This document shows positions 1 to 6,452 of a DNA stretch of 19,222 bases, piece by piece. The notes beneath the pieces were generated by a model. It was given only the letters and a program-made list of their open reading frames with translations. It searched no databases and was not told the DNA's origin. The DNA lies in the NCBI GenBank assembly GCA_034428935.1, contig DAOUHB010000171.1, forward strand, positions 1 through 19,222, given 5' to 3'. The stretch comes from JAAYZQ01 sp034428935. Lineage in GTDB: Bacteria > Chloroflexota > Anaerolineae > JAAYZQ01. Positions within the stretch are counted from its first letter, which is position 1; the number at the start of each line of letters is the position of its first letter. Position numbers and translations under genes: made by a program.

Positions 1-1467
1 TATGCCGGCGAGACCGAGATCGTGCCGGCCGGCCGCGGCGACGTCGTCGACCTGGGTCCCGGCACCCCCGTGACGCCGTTAGCGCTCGACACCGGCGCGG
101 TGGACGAATCGGTGGAGGGCCAGCTGATCCAGGTCTTTGGACGGATCGTCTCCAGGCCCGTGCCCTATCGGCTGGACGTGGACGACGGCTCGGGCCAGGT
201 GCAGGTCTATCGCTACGTCAACCTCTGCACGGCGGTCGATCCGAACTATATCGACACCTCGTCGTACCAGGTGGGCGACTGGCTCCGGGCCACGGGCGTC
301 AGCCTGGGCTACGAGAGCGGCGGCAACGTCACCCGCGAGGTCATGCCCCGCGGGCCGGAGGACGTGCAGGAATTCTACGTGGTCACCTTTGTCTACCACG
401 ACGTGGAGGACGTCGTCCTGCCGGGCGAGGACCTTGGCATGGCCGGCGACTGGAACGGGTGGGGCAGCTCCGGCCTCGAGCCCACGGCCGCCAATGCCGC
501 CCACAGCGTGTTCACCGCGACGGTGACGCTGGACGCGCCCGGCGTGCAGCGCTACCAGTACGTCGTCCAGAGCGGGGCGCAGGACTACCCGGGCTGGCTC
601 AACAGCGACCTGCGCTCGCTGGACGTCCAGGGCAGCCCCACGGTCGACGACTATCGTCTCGTGGTCCCGGACGAGGCGGTGCTGCAAGGACCGCCGGCCA
701 TCACCATCAACCTCGGCGAGGCCACGGACCCCATTACCGGCGACGTCTTGTTTGCGAGCCTCACCGGCGGGGAAGAAGCGGGGCGGGCCCTGTGGGGTGA
801 GCTGGGCTATGGCACGGGCACGGACCCCGCGGCCTGGACCTGGACGCCCATGAGCTACACCGGGCCTTCCGGGGACGCGTTCGATCGGTTCGCCGCCAGC
901 CTGCAGCCCGAGGCCGGCGGCGTCTACCGCTACGCGGTGCGCTTTGACGGCAACCGGGGCCCGGGGAACCCCAACGCCGGCTGGACCTACGGCGACCGGG
1001 ACGCGAGCGATGGGTCCTTCGAGCTGGACCAGGCGGGCGTCCTGACCGTCATGGCGCCCAGCCTGTCCGTCGCCAAGGTCGTAGCGCCCGAGGCCGACGT
1101 GCTCCCGGGCGGAACCGTCACCTACACCATCACCCTGAGCAACACGGGCGACGGGCTGGCGACGGGGATCGTCCTGACCGATGCGCTGCCGGAGGAGGTC
1201 AGCTTTGGCGGCTGGATCGAGCAGGGCGACGCCACCGAGAGCGACGGCACGATCCAGTGGGCGGGCGACCTGCAGGCGGACGCCTCGGTCACCATCGCCT
1301 TCACGGCCACGGTGGGCACCGACCCGGCCCTGGCCGGGGGGACCGTGACCAACAGCGCGTCCTTCACCTCGGCCAACGCCGGCAGCGGCGCCAGCGACGC
1401 GGCCTTCCAGCTCCAGGGCAAGGTCAAGATCTTCTTGCCGCTGATCCGTTTCGACAGCGCCGACTAG
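1..1467 (+). CDS. Secreted multidomain protein (OB-fold-like, E-set/starch-binding-like, DUF11), 5' partial
   Basis: The reading frame is open from base 1 (reading Y-A-G-E-T-E-I), so the gene begins upstream of the window. The GTG at 22 is not a convincing start. About bases 115-390 encode a small beta-rich module with a D-D-G-S-G-Q-V-x-V-Y motif, like OB folds that accompany extracellular nucleases. About 379-690 resembles a CBM48/E-set fold (AGDWNGWGSSG, then an aromatic-rich strand pattern). About 718-1030 looks like a second, diverged module of this type. About 1057-1410 is a DUF11 repeat (VTYTITLSNTGDG, LTDALP). The protein ends with a hydrophobic strand KVKIFLPLIR and a short polar tail. 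These folds suggest a secreted or surface protein. The catalytic part, if any, lies upstream, so function is unknown; the OB-like module makes a nuclease relative one possibility. It converges with cdsA. Confidence 0.85.
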   Translation, partial: YAGETEIVPAGRGDVVDLGPGTPVTPLALDTGAVDESVEGQLIQVFGRIVSRPVPYRLDVDDGSGQVQVYRYVNLCTAVDPNYIDTSSYQVGDWLRATGVSLGYESGGNVTREVMPRGPEDVQEFYVVTFVYHDVEDVVLPGEDLGMAGDWNGWGSSGLEPTAANAAHSVFTATVTLDAPGVQRYQYVVQSGAQDYPGWLNSDLRSLDVQGSPTVDDYRLVVPDEAVLQGPPAITINLGEATDPITGDVLFASLTGGEEAGRALWGELGYGTGTDPAAWTWTPMSYTGPSGDAFDRFAASLQPEAGGVYRYAVRFDGNRGPGNPNAGWTYGDRDASDGSFELDQAGVLTVMAPSLSVAKVVAPEADVLPGGTVTYTITLSNTGDGLATGIVLTDALPEEVSFGGWIEQGDATESDGTIQWAGDLQADASVTIAFTATVGTDPALAGGTVTNSASFTSANAGSGASDAAFQLQGKVKIFLPLIRFDSAD

Positions 1468-1488
1468 GCGAGCAGTCGTACCCTGGCG

Positions 1489-1513
1489 CGGGGCGGGCGG
1501 TCTGCCCGCCCCG
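1489..1513. terminator. GC-rich hairpin between convergent genes
   Basis: A perfect 10-bp stem (1489-1498 pairing with 1504-1513) with a 5-nt loop lies 21 bp after the stop of the secreted-protein gene. It has no T-run on either side, so it would be a non-canonical or Rho-assisted terminator. The position between converging genes supports a bidirectional role. The stem is almost identical to the one at 10504-10528, differing by one compensated base pair. Confidence 0.5.
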
Positions 1514-1528
1514 TGCTCACATGTGGAG

Positions 1529-1626
1529 GAACCATGAACATCGTCGTGCGCGAAGCGGCGCCGTAAGAGACGGGGCGAACCATGAACCAGGTCGTTTTGG
1601 ACGGCTGAAGCCGTTACTACGAACCT
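1529..1626. repeat. Possible interspersed repeat with palindromic core
   Basis: The spacer downstream of cdsA holds two copies of gaaccatgaac (1529-1539 and 1577-1587, 48 bp apart). It also holds a palindromic core acggct-ga-agccgt at 1601-1614 followed by tactacgaacc. Each copy of the 11-mer begins a tiny ORF of about 10 codons or fewer, which I do not regard as genes. The texture recalls short intergenic repeats of GC-rich bacterial genomes, but only one region is visible, so dispersal across the genome is inference. Confidence 0.35.
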
Positions 1627-1641
1627 TCTCCGGCAACCTGC

Positions 1642-2451
1642 CTAGAAGGGGACCAGGGTCGCGTAGTAATAGACGGCCGGGGCGACGAACAAGAGGCTGT
1701 CGATGCGGTCGAACATGCCGCCGTGGCCCGGGATGAGGGCGCTGAAATCCTTGACGCCCATCTGGCGCTTGACCATGGACTTGCTCAGGTCGCCAAAGGG
1801 CGCCAGCGTGGCGACGATGGCCCCCAGGGCCAGGCCGTGGAGCCAGGGAAGCTCGACCAGCCAGGCGCCCAGGAGCATCGTGGCCAGCACGCCGCCGATC
1901 CAGCCGCCCACGGTGCCCTCCCACGTCTTCTTGGGGCTCAGATAGGGCGAGCAGGGGTGCCGGCCGATGGCCTTGCCCACGAAATAGGCCGCCGAGTCGT
2001 TGATCCAGGTCACCAGGAAGGTGAGGGCCAGCCAGCGGGTGCCGGCGCCCAGGCCAAAGGGCGCCGAAAGGTCGCGCAGGAGGACAAAGTGGCTGATGAG
2101 CCAGCCCAGCCACAGGGCGACGCCGACCGTCAGCGCCCAGCTCTGCGTCGGCCGGCCCAGGGGCGGCCGCAGGAGCTGCCAGGTGAGGGTCAGGATCAGC
2201 GAGGCGGCCAGCACCAGGCCCAGCAGGTTCGCATCGGGGAAGCGGGCCACGGCCAGGAGCAGGGCCATGACCAGGGCCGACGCGGGCAGCGAGGGCAGGT
2301 AGCCCGCCTTTTCCACGAGCACAAAGAGCTCGTAGGCGGCCCGGACGGCCACGAGCAGCAGGGCCCCGGCCAGGAGCCACCCGCCGGCGTAGGTCAGGCC
2401 GGCCACCAGGGGGATGAGCACCACGGCGCTTAGAACCCGCGTGCGGAGCAT
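1642..2451 (-). CDS. cdsA: Phosphatidate cytidylyltransferase (CDP-diacylglycerol synthase)
   Basis: Makes CDP-diacylglycerol from phosphatidic acid and CTP at the cytoplasmic membrane, the branch point of phospholipid synthesis. The 269-residue protein is rich in hydrophobic segments, as expected for this polytopic family. It carries the C-terminal family signature at about residues 225-251 (SMVKRQMGVKDF, then HGGMFDRID), including the acidic and basic residues that bind metal and nucleotide. Length is normal. The ATG lies only 6 nt after the uppS stop, so translation is probably coupled; the likely ribosome-binding purines (gagggc, gggag) straddle that junction. It is the last gene of the rpsB-to-cdsA operon here. 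The dxr/rseP genes that often follow are absent, replaced by a convergent gene. Confidence 0.97.
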   Translation of the reverse strand: MLRTRVLSAVVLIPLVAGLTYAGGWLLAGALLLVAVRAAYELFVLVEKAGYLPSLPASALVMALLLAVARFPDANLLGLVLAASLILTLTWQLLRPPLGRPTQSWALTVGVALWLGWLISHFVLLRDLSAPFGLGAGTRWLALTFLVTWINDSAAYFVGKAIGRHPCSPYLSPKKTWEGTVGGWIGGVLATMLLGAWLVELPWLHGLALGAIVATLAPFGDLSKSMVKRQMGVKDFSALIPGHGGMFDRIDSLLFVAPAVYYYATLVPF

Positions 2452-2457
2452 CTCCCG

Positions 2458-3243
2458 TCAGCCCTCGTCGCCTTCCTCGCCGCCGTCGTCCAGGGCCTCT
2501 TCGGGGGCGTGGACTTCGTGGGGAGAGCCATAGTCGTCCTTGATGCCGCCAAAGCGCCGGTCGCGATGCGCGTAGGCCAGCAGGGCGCGGCGCAGTTCTT
2601 CTTTGTCAAAATCGGGCCAGAACGTCTCCGTGACATAGTACTCGGTGTAGGCCGACTGCCACAGCATGAACCCGCTGGTGCGCAGCTCGCCGCTGGTGCG
2701 GATGATCAGGTCGGGGTCCGGTTGCCCGGCGGTGTACATGTAGCTGGACAGGAGCGCCTCGTCCACCTGGTCGGCGGGGATGCCCGCCTCGACGATGCGC
2801 CGCACGGCCTGGACGATCTCGGCGCGGCCCCCATAATCAAAGGCCACGTTGAGGATGATCCGGTCGTTGTCCCGGGTCAGCTCGATGGCCTCCTGGACCT
2901 GTTTCTGGAGCGCCGGAGGCAGGCGGTCCAGGCGGCCGATGTGGCGCAGCCTGACACCTTGCTTGTGGAGCTCTTTCAGCTCGCGGCGGATCATCTGCCG
3001 CAGGATGCCCAGCAGCCCGCGAACCTCGCCCTCGGGGCGGCGCCAGTTCTCGGTCGAAAAGGCCCAGATGGTCAGAATCTCGATGCCGAACTCGACGCTG
3101 GCCTCCAGGATGGGGCGCAGGTTTTCGGTACCGGCGCGGTGCCCCGCGAGGCGGGGCAGGCCCCGGGCCCTGGCCCAACGGCCATTCCCATCCATGATGA
3201 TGGCCACGTGGCGCGGCACGCTCAAGCTCTTGTCTTCGGTCAT
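2458..3243 (-). CDS. uppS: Isoprenyl transferase (undecaprenyl diphosphate synthase)
   Basis: A cis-prenyltransferase that condenses farnesyl diphosphate with isopentenyl diphosphates to make the C55 lipid carrier for peptidoglycan and other surface polymers. The 261-residue protein shows the N-terminal motif HVAIIMDGNGRWA with the catalytic Asp at residue 18. It also has a GHRAG element, AFSTENWRRP, and the C-terminal substrate-binding block DLIIRTSGELRTSGFMLWQ with the AYTE that follows. The last 20 or so residues are an acidic tail (EEALDDGGEEGDEG), probably disordered. The ATG is preceded closely by ggggataaggg. A strong terminator-like hairpin lies just upstream, between frr and this gene, so expression may depend on read-through. 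Confidence 0.97.
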   Translation of the reverse strand: MTEDKSLSVPRHVAIIMDGNGRWARARGLPRLAGHRAGTENLRPILEASVEFGIEILTIWAFSTENWRRPEGEVRGLLGILRQMIRRELKELHKQGVRLRHIGRLDRLPPALQKQVQEAIELTRDNDRIILNVAFDYGGRAEIVQAVRRIVEAGIPADQVDEALLSSYMYTAGQPDPDLIIRTSGELRTSGFMLWQSAYTEYYVTETFWPDFDKEELRRALLAYAHRDRRFGGIKDDYGSPHEVHAPEEALDDGGEEGDEG

Positions 3244-3269
3244 CCCTTATCCCCGGGGCCGCCCGGTCG

Positions 3270-3316
3270 AAAAACAAAGGGGGCTGAGTGGCTCTGTGGC
3301 GACCATCTCAACCCCC
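3270..3316 (-). terminator. Intrinsic terminator inside the operon, between frr and uppS
   Basis: On the minus strand an about 13-bp stem (3304-3316 side pairing with 3279-3291, one bulged base at 3306, one G-U pair) has a loop of about 11 nt. It is followed at once by TTTGTTTTT (3278-3270). This is a textbook Rho-independent terminator facing the direction of operon transcription. It lies 27 nt upstream of the uppS start. It would reduce uppS-cdsA transcription relative to the upstream translation genes unless anti-terminated. Confidence 0.75.
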
Positions 3317-3317
3317 A

Positions 3318-3337
3318 CCGTTTCTCACGAGAATCGG
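3318..3337. other. 20-bp near-perfect inverted repeat next to the frr-uppS terminator
   Basis: CCG-t-TTCTC-ac-GAGAA-t-CGG reads the same on both strands except for one position per arm and the centre. In minus-strand RNA it would form a short hairpin immediately before the terminator stem. It could be a protein-binding site or part of a regulated terminator. Function is unknown. Confidence 0.45.
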
Positions 3338-3359
3338 CCCGTTCCCCTCCCGGTCCGGC

Positions 3360-3917
3360 CTAGATCTCCATGACCTCTTCTTCTTTGCGCTTGCCAATCT
3401 CGTCGATCCTGGCGATAAACTGGTCGGTGAGCTCTTGCACCTGGTCCTTGGCGTGAAAGAACTCGTCTTCGGAGATCATTTTTTCCTTTTCGAACTCTTG
3501 CAGGTCCTTGAGAGCATCGCGCCGCAGATTGCGGATGGCGATGCGGCCCTCCTCGACGCGCCGGGCGACGAGCTTGACCAGCTCGCGGCGACGCTCTTCC
3601 GTGAGGCGCGGGATGCTCAGCCGGATCAGCTTGCCGTCGTTCATGGGCGTCAAGCCCAGGTCAGACTTCTGGATGGCCCGCTCGATGTCGTTGAGGGCCG
3701 ACGGGTCCCAGGGCCGGATGACGAGCAGGCGCGGCTCCGGAACGGCGATGCTGGCCATCTGGTTCAGGGGCGTCAGCGTGCCATAGTATTCCACCTGGAG
3801 CCTTTCCACGAGAGCCGGCGAGGCCCGTCCGGTGCGGATGCCCAGGAGCTCCTCCTGGAGGGCATCGACCGACTTGGTCATGCGACCGCGCAGCTCTTCC
3901 ATCAGGTCGTCGATCAT
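3360..3917 (-). CDS. frr: Ribosome recycling factor
   Basis: RRF works with EF-G to split post-termination 70S ribosomes in the cytoplasm. The 185-residue length is exactly typical. Visible family features are the N-terminal helix ending LLGIRTGRASPALVERLQVEYYG, the loop TPLNQMASIAVPEPRLLVIRPWD, and LGLTPMNDGKLIRLSIPRLTEERR. The C-terminal helices contain RRDALKDLQ and end in an acidic/basic tail. It starts at ATG 3917 behind an aggtgg-type ribosome-binding site and lies 41 nt downstream of pyrH. This gap contains a small ccggg/cccgg stem. The gene is followed by an intrinsic terminator before uppS. Confidence 0.98.
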   Translation of the reverse strand: MIDDLMEELRGRMTKSVDALQEELLGIRTGRASPALVERLQVEYYGTLTPLNQMASIAVPEPRLLVIRPWDPSALNDIERAIQKSDLGLTPMNDGKLIRLSIPRLTEERRRELVKLVARRVEEGRIAIRNLRRDALKDLQEFEKEKMISEDEFFHAKDQVQELTDQFIARIDEIGKRKEEEVMEI

Positions 3918-3958
3918 GGTCCACCTCTCCCTTTCCAGTGCGCCACCGGGCCCCCGGC

Positions 3959-4675
3959 TCAGTGGCTGATGACCGTGCCTACCGGCTCGCCCCGGATTGC
4001 CTTGAGCAAGGCGTCCGGCTGCCAGAGATCCAGCACGACGATCGGCAGGTGGTTATCCATACAGAGTGTGATGGCCGTGGAATCCAGGACTTTGATGCCC
4101 ATGTTGAGGGCGTCGATGTAGGTCAGGTGCTCGAAACGCTCTGCCTGGGGATTGATGAGCGGATCCTCGGCATAGACGCCATCCACCTTGGTGGCCTTGA
4201 TCAGCAGGTCCGCGTCGATCTCCATGGCGCGCAGCGCTGCCGCCGTATCCGTCGTAAAGTACGGATTGCCCGTGCCCGCGCCCAGGATCAGGACCCTGCC
4301 CTTTTCCAGGTGGCGGATGCCCCGCAGGCGGATGTAGGGCTCGGCGATGGCGCGCATCTCGATGGCCGTCTGCACGCGCGGCACCAGGCCAATGCGTTCA
4401 AGGGCATCGGCCAGGGCCAGGGCATTGATCACCGTGGCGAGCATGCCCATGTGGTCGGCCGTGGCGCGGTCCATGCCGTGCTCGGGGCCAATGTTCCCGC
4501 GCCAGATATTGCCGCCCCCGAGGACGATGGCCACTTCGACGTCCAGGTAGCGGACGTCCCGGATCTTGGCGGCCAGCTCGGCCACCATGTCGGGATCGAT
4601 GCCAAAGCCCCCGGGCCCGGCCAGTGCTTCGCCGCCCAGCTTGAGCAGAACGCGCCTGTAGGTGATCGCCGCCAT
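3959..4675 (-). CDS. pyrH: UMP kinase (uridylate kinase)
   Basis: Phosphorylates UMP to UDP with ATP for pyrimidine nucleotide synthesis; bacterial PyrH is a hexameric amino-acid-kinase-fold enzyme. The 238-residue product begins MAAITYRRVLLKLGGEALAG. It has the glycine-rich loop IVLGGGNIWRGN, the MDRATADHMGMLATVINALAL helix region, the ILGAGTGNPYFTTDTAAALRA nucleotide loop, and KATKVDGVYAEDP. All are hallmarks of the family. The frame stays open for 57 codons upstream, but that stretch overlaps tsf and has no family similarity. The ATG at 4675, preceded by gagcgagaggga, is the start. It follows tsf by 23 nt. Confidence 0.97.
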   Translation of the reverse strand: MAAITYRRVLLKLGGEALAGPGGFGIDPDMVAELAAKIRDVRYLDVEVAIVLGGGNIWRGNIGPEHGMDRATADHMGMLATVINALALADALERIGLVPRVQTAIEMRAIAEPYIRLRGIRHLEKGRVLILGAGTGNPYFTTDTAAALRAMEIDADLLIKATKVDGVYAEDPLINPQAERFEHLTYIDALNMGIKVLDSTAITLCMDNHLPIVVLDLWQPDALLKAIRGEPVGTVISH

Positions 4676-4698
4676 TCCCTCTCGCTCCCGCCTGCTCT

Positions 4699-5298
4699 TT
4701 ACGACTCGCCGACTTCGAGGCGCGCAAAGCGCCTCACGATGAGGTTCTCGCCAAAGGTCGAGCTCCTTTGCTTCACGAGCTCGCCCACAGTGAGATCCGG
4801 ATTCTTGATAAAGGGCTGGAGCAGCAAGCAGTTCTCGTCGTACCACTTGTTCAGCTTGCCCTCCATGATGCGCTCGGCCACCTGTCCCGTCTTGCCGGCC
4901 TGGTCGATCTCGGCCTGGAAGAGGGCCTTGCGCTCTTCGACGGCTTCGGCCGGCACGGTTTCGGGCGACAGGTAGAGGGGCCTGGCCGCCACCACCTGCA
5001 TGGCCAGGTCGTGGGCCAGCTCCTGGAAGTCGGGAGTGCGGGCCACGAAATCGGTCTCGCAGTTCAGCTCCACGAGGGCCGCCACCTTGCTTCCGGCGTG
5101 AATATAAGAGCCGATGATGCCTTCCCGGGCCTCACGCTCCGAGCGCTTGGCCGCCGCTGCCATACCCTTTTCGCGCAGCCAGGCCGCTGCTTTAGCAAAA
5201 TCGCCGCCGTGGAGTTCCAGGGCCTGCTTGCAGTCCAGCACGCCGGCGCCGGTTTCCTGGCGAAGATCCTTCACCATCTGGGCACTAATGTTCGCCAC
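4699..5298 (-). CDS. tsf: Elongation factor Ts (short form)
   Basis: The guanine-nucleotide exchange factor for EF-Tu. The 199-residue protein opens with the UBA-like domain (MANISAQMVKDLRQETGAGV, then DCKQALE). The core EF-Ts motif LVELNCETDFVARTPDFQEL and the downstream HDLAMQVVAARPLYLSPE follow. It is about 90 residues shorter than E. coli EF-Ts, matching the compact form known from Thermus and cyanobacteria. The start codon is GTG at 5298, fixed by a strong aggagg site that overlaps the rpsB stop codon (5 nt spacing). The two genes are only 9 nt apart, which implies coupled translation. Confidence 0.98.
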   Translation of the reverse strand: MANISAQMVKDLRQETGAGVLDCKQALELHGGDFAKAAAWLREKGMAAAAKRSEREAREGIIGSYIHAGSKVAALVELNCETDFVARTPDFQELAHDLAMQVVAARPLYLSPETVPAEAVEERKALFQAEIDQAGKTGQVAERIMEGKLNKWYDENCLLLQPFIKNPDLTVGELVKQRSSTFGENLIVRRFARLEVGES

Positions 5299-5307
5299 GT
5301 CTACCTC

Positions 5308-6150
5308 CTAATCCTCGTCCTCTTCCTCGACTTCGACCTCGTCCTCGTCCGCGTCCTCGTCCTGCTCGTCCTCAAAGGCGAACTCGCCCGAGCGCAGCTT
5401 GGCCAGCGTGGCCGCTCCCAGGTACTTCTCGTCCTCTTCCACCTCTTCGTCGGCCTGCACTGCCTGCCGGATCTGAAGGCCCTCGTTCACGGCCTCCGAG
5501 ATGTGATTGACGATGAGCTTGATGGCACGGATGGCATCGTCGTTGGAAGGGATCACCAGGTCGATGGGCTCCGGGTCGCAGTTGGTGTCGACCATGGCCA
5601 ACACCGGGATGCTGAGGATGTTGCCTTCCTTGACGGCAATGCCCTCGCGCCGCACGTCCACGACAAAGAGCATGTTGGGCAGGCGGGTCATGTTTTTCAG
5701 GCCGCCGAGGCGCGAGTTGAGCTTCTCGATCAACTGCTCCAGCTTCATGGCTTCCTTCTTGGGAAGCCGCTCAAAGTCACCCGTTTCCCGGCGGTGCTCC
5801 AGCTCCAGCAGGTAGCTGATGCGCTGCTTGATGGTCTGCCAGTTGGTCAGGGTGCCGCCCAGCCAGCGCTCGTTGACGTAGGGCATGTTGCACGCCTGGG
5901 CCGCGTTGGCCAGGTTGTCCTGCGCCTGCTTCTTGGTGCCGACAAAGAGGACCGTGCCCCCGCTGGCGACCGTGTCGCGGACGAGATTGTAAGCCTGCTC
6001 TAGCCGGGTGATGGTCTGCTGCAGATCGAGGATGTGGATACCGTTCCTCTCGGTAAAGATGAACGATTTCATCCTCGGGTTCCACCGCCGGGTGCGGTGT
6101 CCAAAGTGCACTCCTGCCTCCAGGAGCGCCTTCATGGTTACAGTTGCCAC
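5308..6150 (-). CDS. rpsB: 30S ribosomal protein S2
   Basis: A component of the small ribosomal subunit, first gene of the operon. The 280-residue protein has the canonical beginning (VTMKALLEAGVHFGHRTRRWNP, IHILDLQQT). It also has the signatures VLFVGTKKQAQ, YVNERWLGGTLTNW, FVVDVRRE and VDTNCDPEPIDLVIPSNDDA. The last 22 or so residues are almost entirely Asp/Glu, a tail that makes the protein longer than most bacterial S2 and is encoded by a cct/cgt-rich tract around 5311-5375. The start is GTG 6150, chosen because an aggagg site sits 5 nt upstream; the internal ATG at codon 6 would be too far from it. Confidence 0.98.
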   Translation of the reverse strand: MATVTMKALLEAGVHFGHRTRRWNPRMKSFIFTERNGIHILDLQQTITRLEQAYNLVRDTVASGGTVLFVGTKKQAQDNLANAAQACNMPYVNERWLGGTLTNWQTIKQRISYLLELEHRRETGDFERLPKKEAMKLEQLIEKLNSRLGGLKNMTRLPNMLFVVDVRREGIAVKEGNILSIPVLAMVDTNCDPEPIDLVIPSNDDAIRAIKLIVNHISEAVNEGLQIRQAVQADEEVEEDEKYLGAATLAKLRSGEFAFEDEQDEDADEDEVEVEEEDED

Positions 6151-6263
6151 AATTCCCTCCTATGGTTGTTTGTTCCTCCACCCCCATCATCCCGCCGGGG
6201 ACCGGCCTGTCTTTGGCCGGCACCTCCCGCCCGGTCAGAGGGTGTGTGAGATGGTATTACCGA
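6151..6263 (-). promoter_or_regulatory. rpsB 5' leader, possibly structured
   Basis: About 112 nt separate the predicted transcription start from the rpsB GTG. The leader contains a ccggcc/ggccgg stem (6202-6207 with 6215-6220, 7-nt loop) flanked by other GC-rich blocks. It ends in a strong aggagg ribosome-binding site (6156-6161) 5 nt before the GTG, which decides the rpsB start. S2 is known to repress its own operon through the leader in several bacteria. Whether this one does is inference. Confidence 0.4.
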
Positions 6264-6269
6264 GCGGCA

Positions 6270-6298
6270 AGTATAGCATATACCTGGACAATAAGCAA
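6270..6298 (-). promoter_or_regulatory. Predicted sigma-70-type promoter for the rpsB operon
   Basis: On the minus strand TTGCTT (6298-6293) is separated by exactly 17 bp from TATACT (6275-6270). The -10 is preceded by TG at the extended -10 position (TGC-TATACT). It is about 120 nt upstream of the rpsB start, in an AT-richer patch of otherwise GC-rich DNA. Confidence 0.7.
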
Positions 6299-6311
6299 AT
6301 CAATTATGTGG

Positions 6312-6332
6312 GCCGGCGGGCCTCCCGCCGGC
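6312..6332. other. GC-rich inverted repeat between the divergent promoters
   Basis: A perfect 9-bp inverted repeat, gccggcggg-cct-cccgccggc, lies upstream of the -35 boxes of both divergent promoters. Neither predicted transcript crosses it, so a terminator role is unlikely for these two units. It may be a regulator site or an insulator against incoming transcription. Confidence 0.4.
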
Positions 6333-6343
6333 AAAAGGGACTA

Positions 6344-6356
6344 GGACCCGGGGTCC
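6344..6356. promoter_or_regulatory. 13-bp palindrome, possible operator
   Basis: GGACCC-g-GGGTCC is a perfect hyphenated palindrome 33 bp upstream of the forward -35 and 45 bp upstream of the reverse -35. Such a central position would suit a regulator acting on both promoters. No binding protein can be named. Confidence 0.35.
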
Positions 6357-6389
6357 AGGCAGGGAGGGCAATTTCATCCCCGGGGCTAA

Positions 6390-6418
6390 TTGAATTCATC
6401 GCACCGATCCGCTATAGT
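6390..6418 (+). promoter_or_regulatory. Predicted promoter for the glycosyltransferase-isomerase pair
   Basis: TTGAAT (6390-6395) and TATAGT (6413-6418) are 17 bp apart. A perfect TATAAT also occurs at 6418-6423, but with a 22-bp spacer from that -35 and only a poor alternative -35 (ttcatc, 6395). Either -10 gives a leader of about 25-30 nt ending in aggagg (6438-6443), 9 nt before the GTG start. Confidence 0.6.
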
Positions 6419-6452
6419 ATAATGAGAACCGTTCCGTAGGAGGCATATTTTC

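Noticed and set aside
4676..4846. 57-codon N-terminal extension of pyrH
   Set aside because: It overlaps the 3' end of tsf, has no UMP-kinase similarity, and the ATG at 4675 has a proper site and family-typical beginning.
4768..6003. 411-codon plus-strand frame opposite tsf and rpsB
   Set aside because: It is His/Leu/Val-rich antisense of two conserved translation genes.
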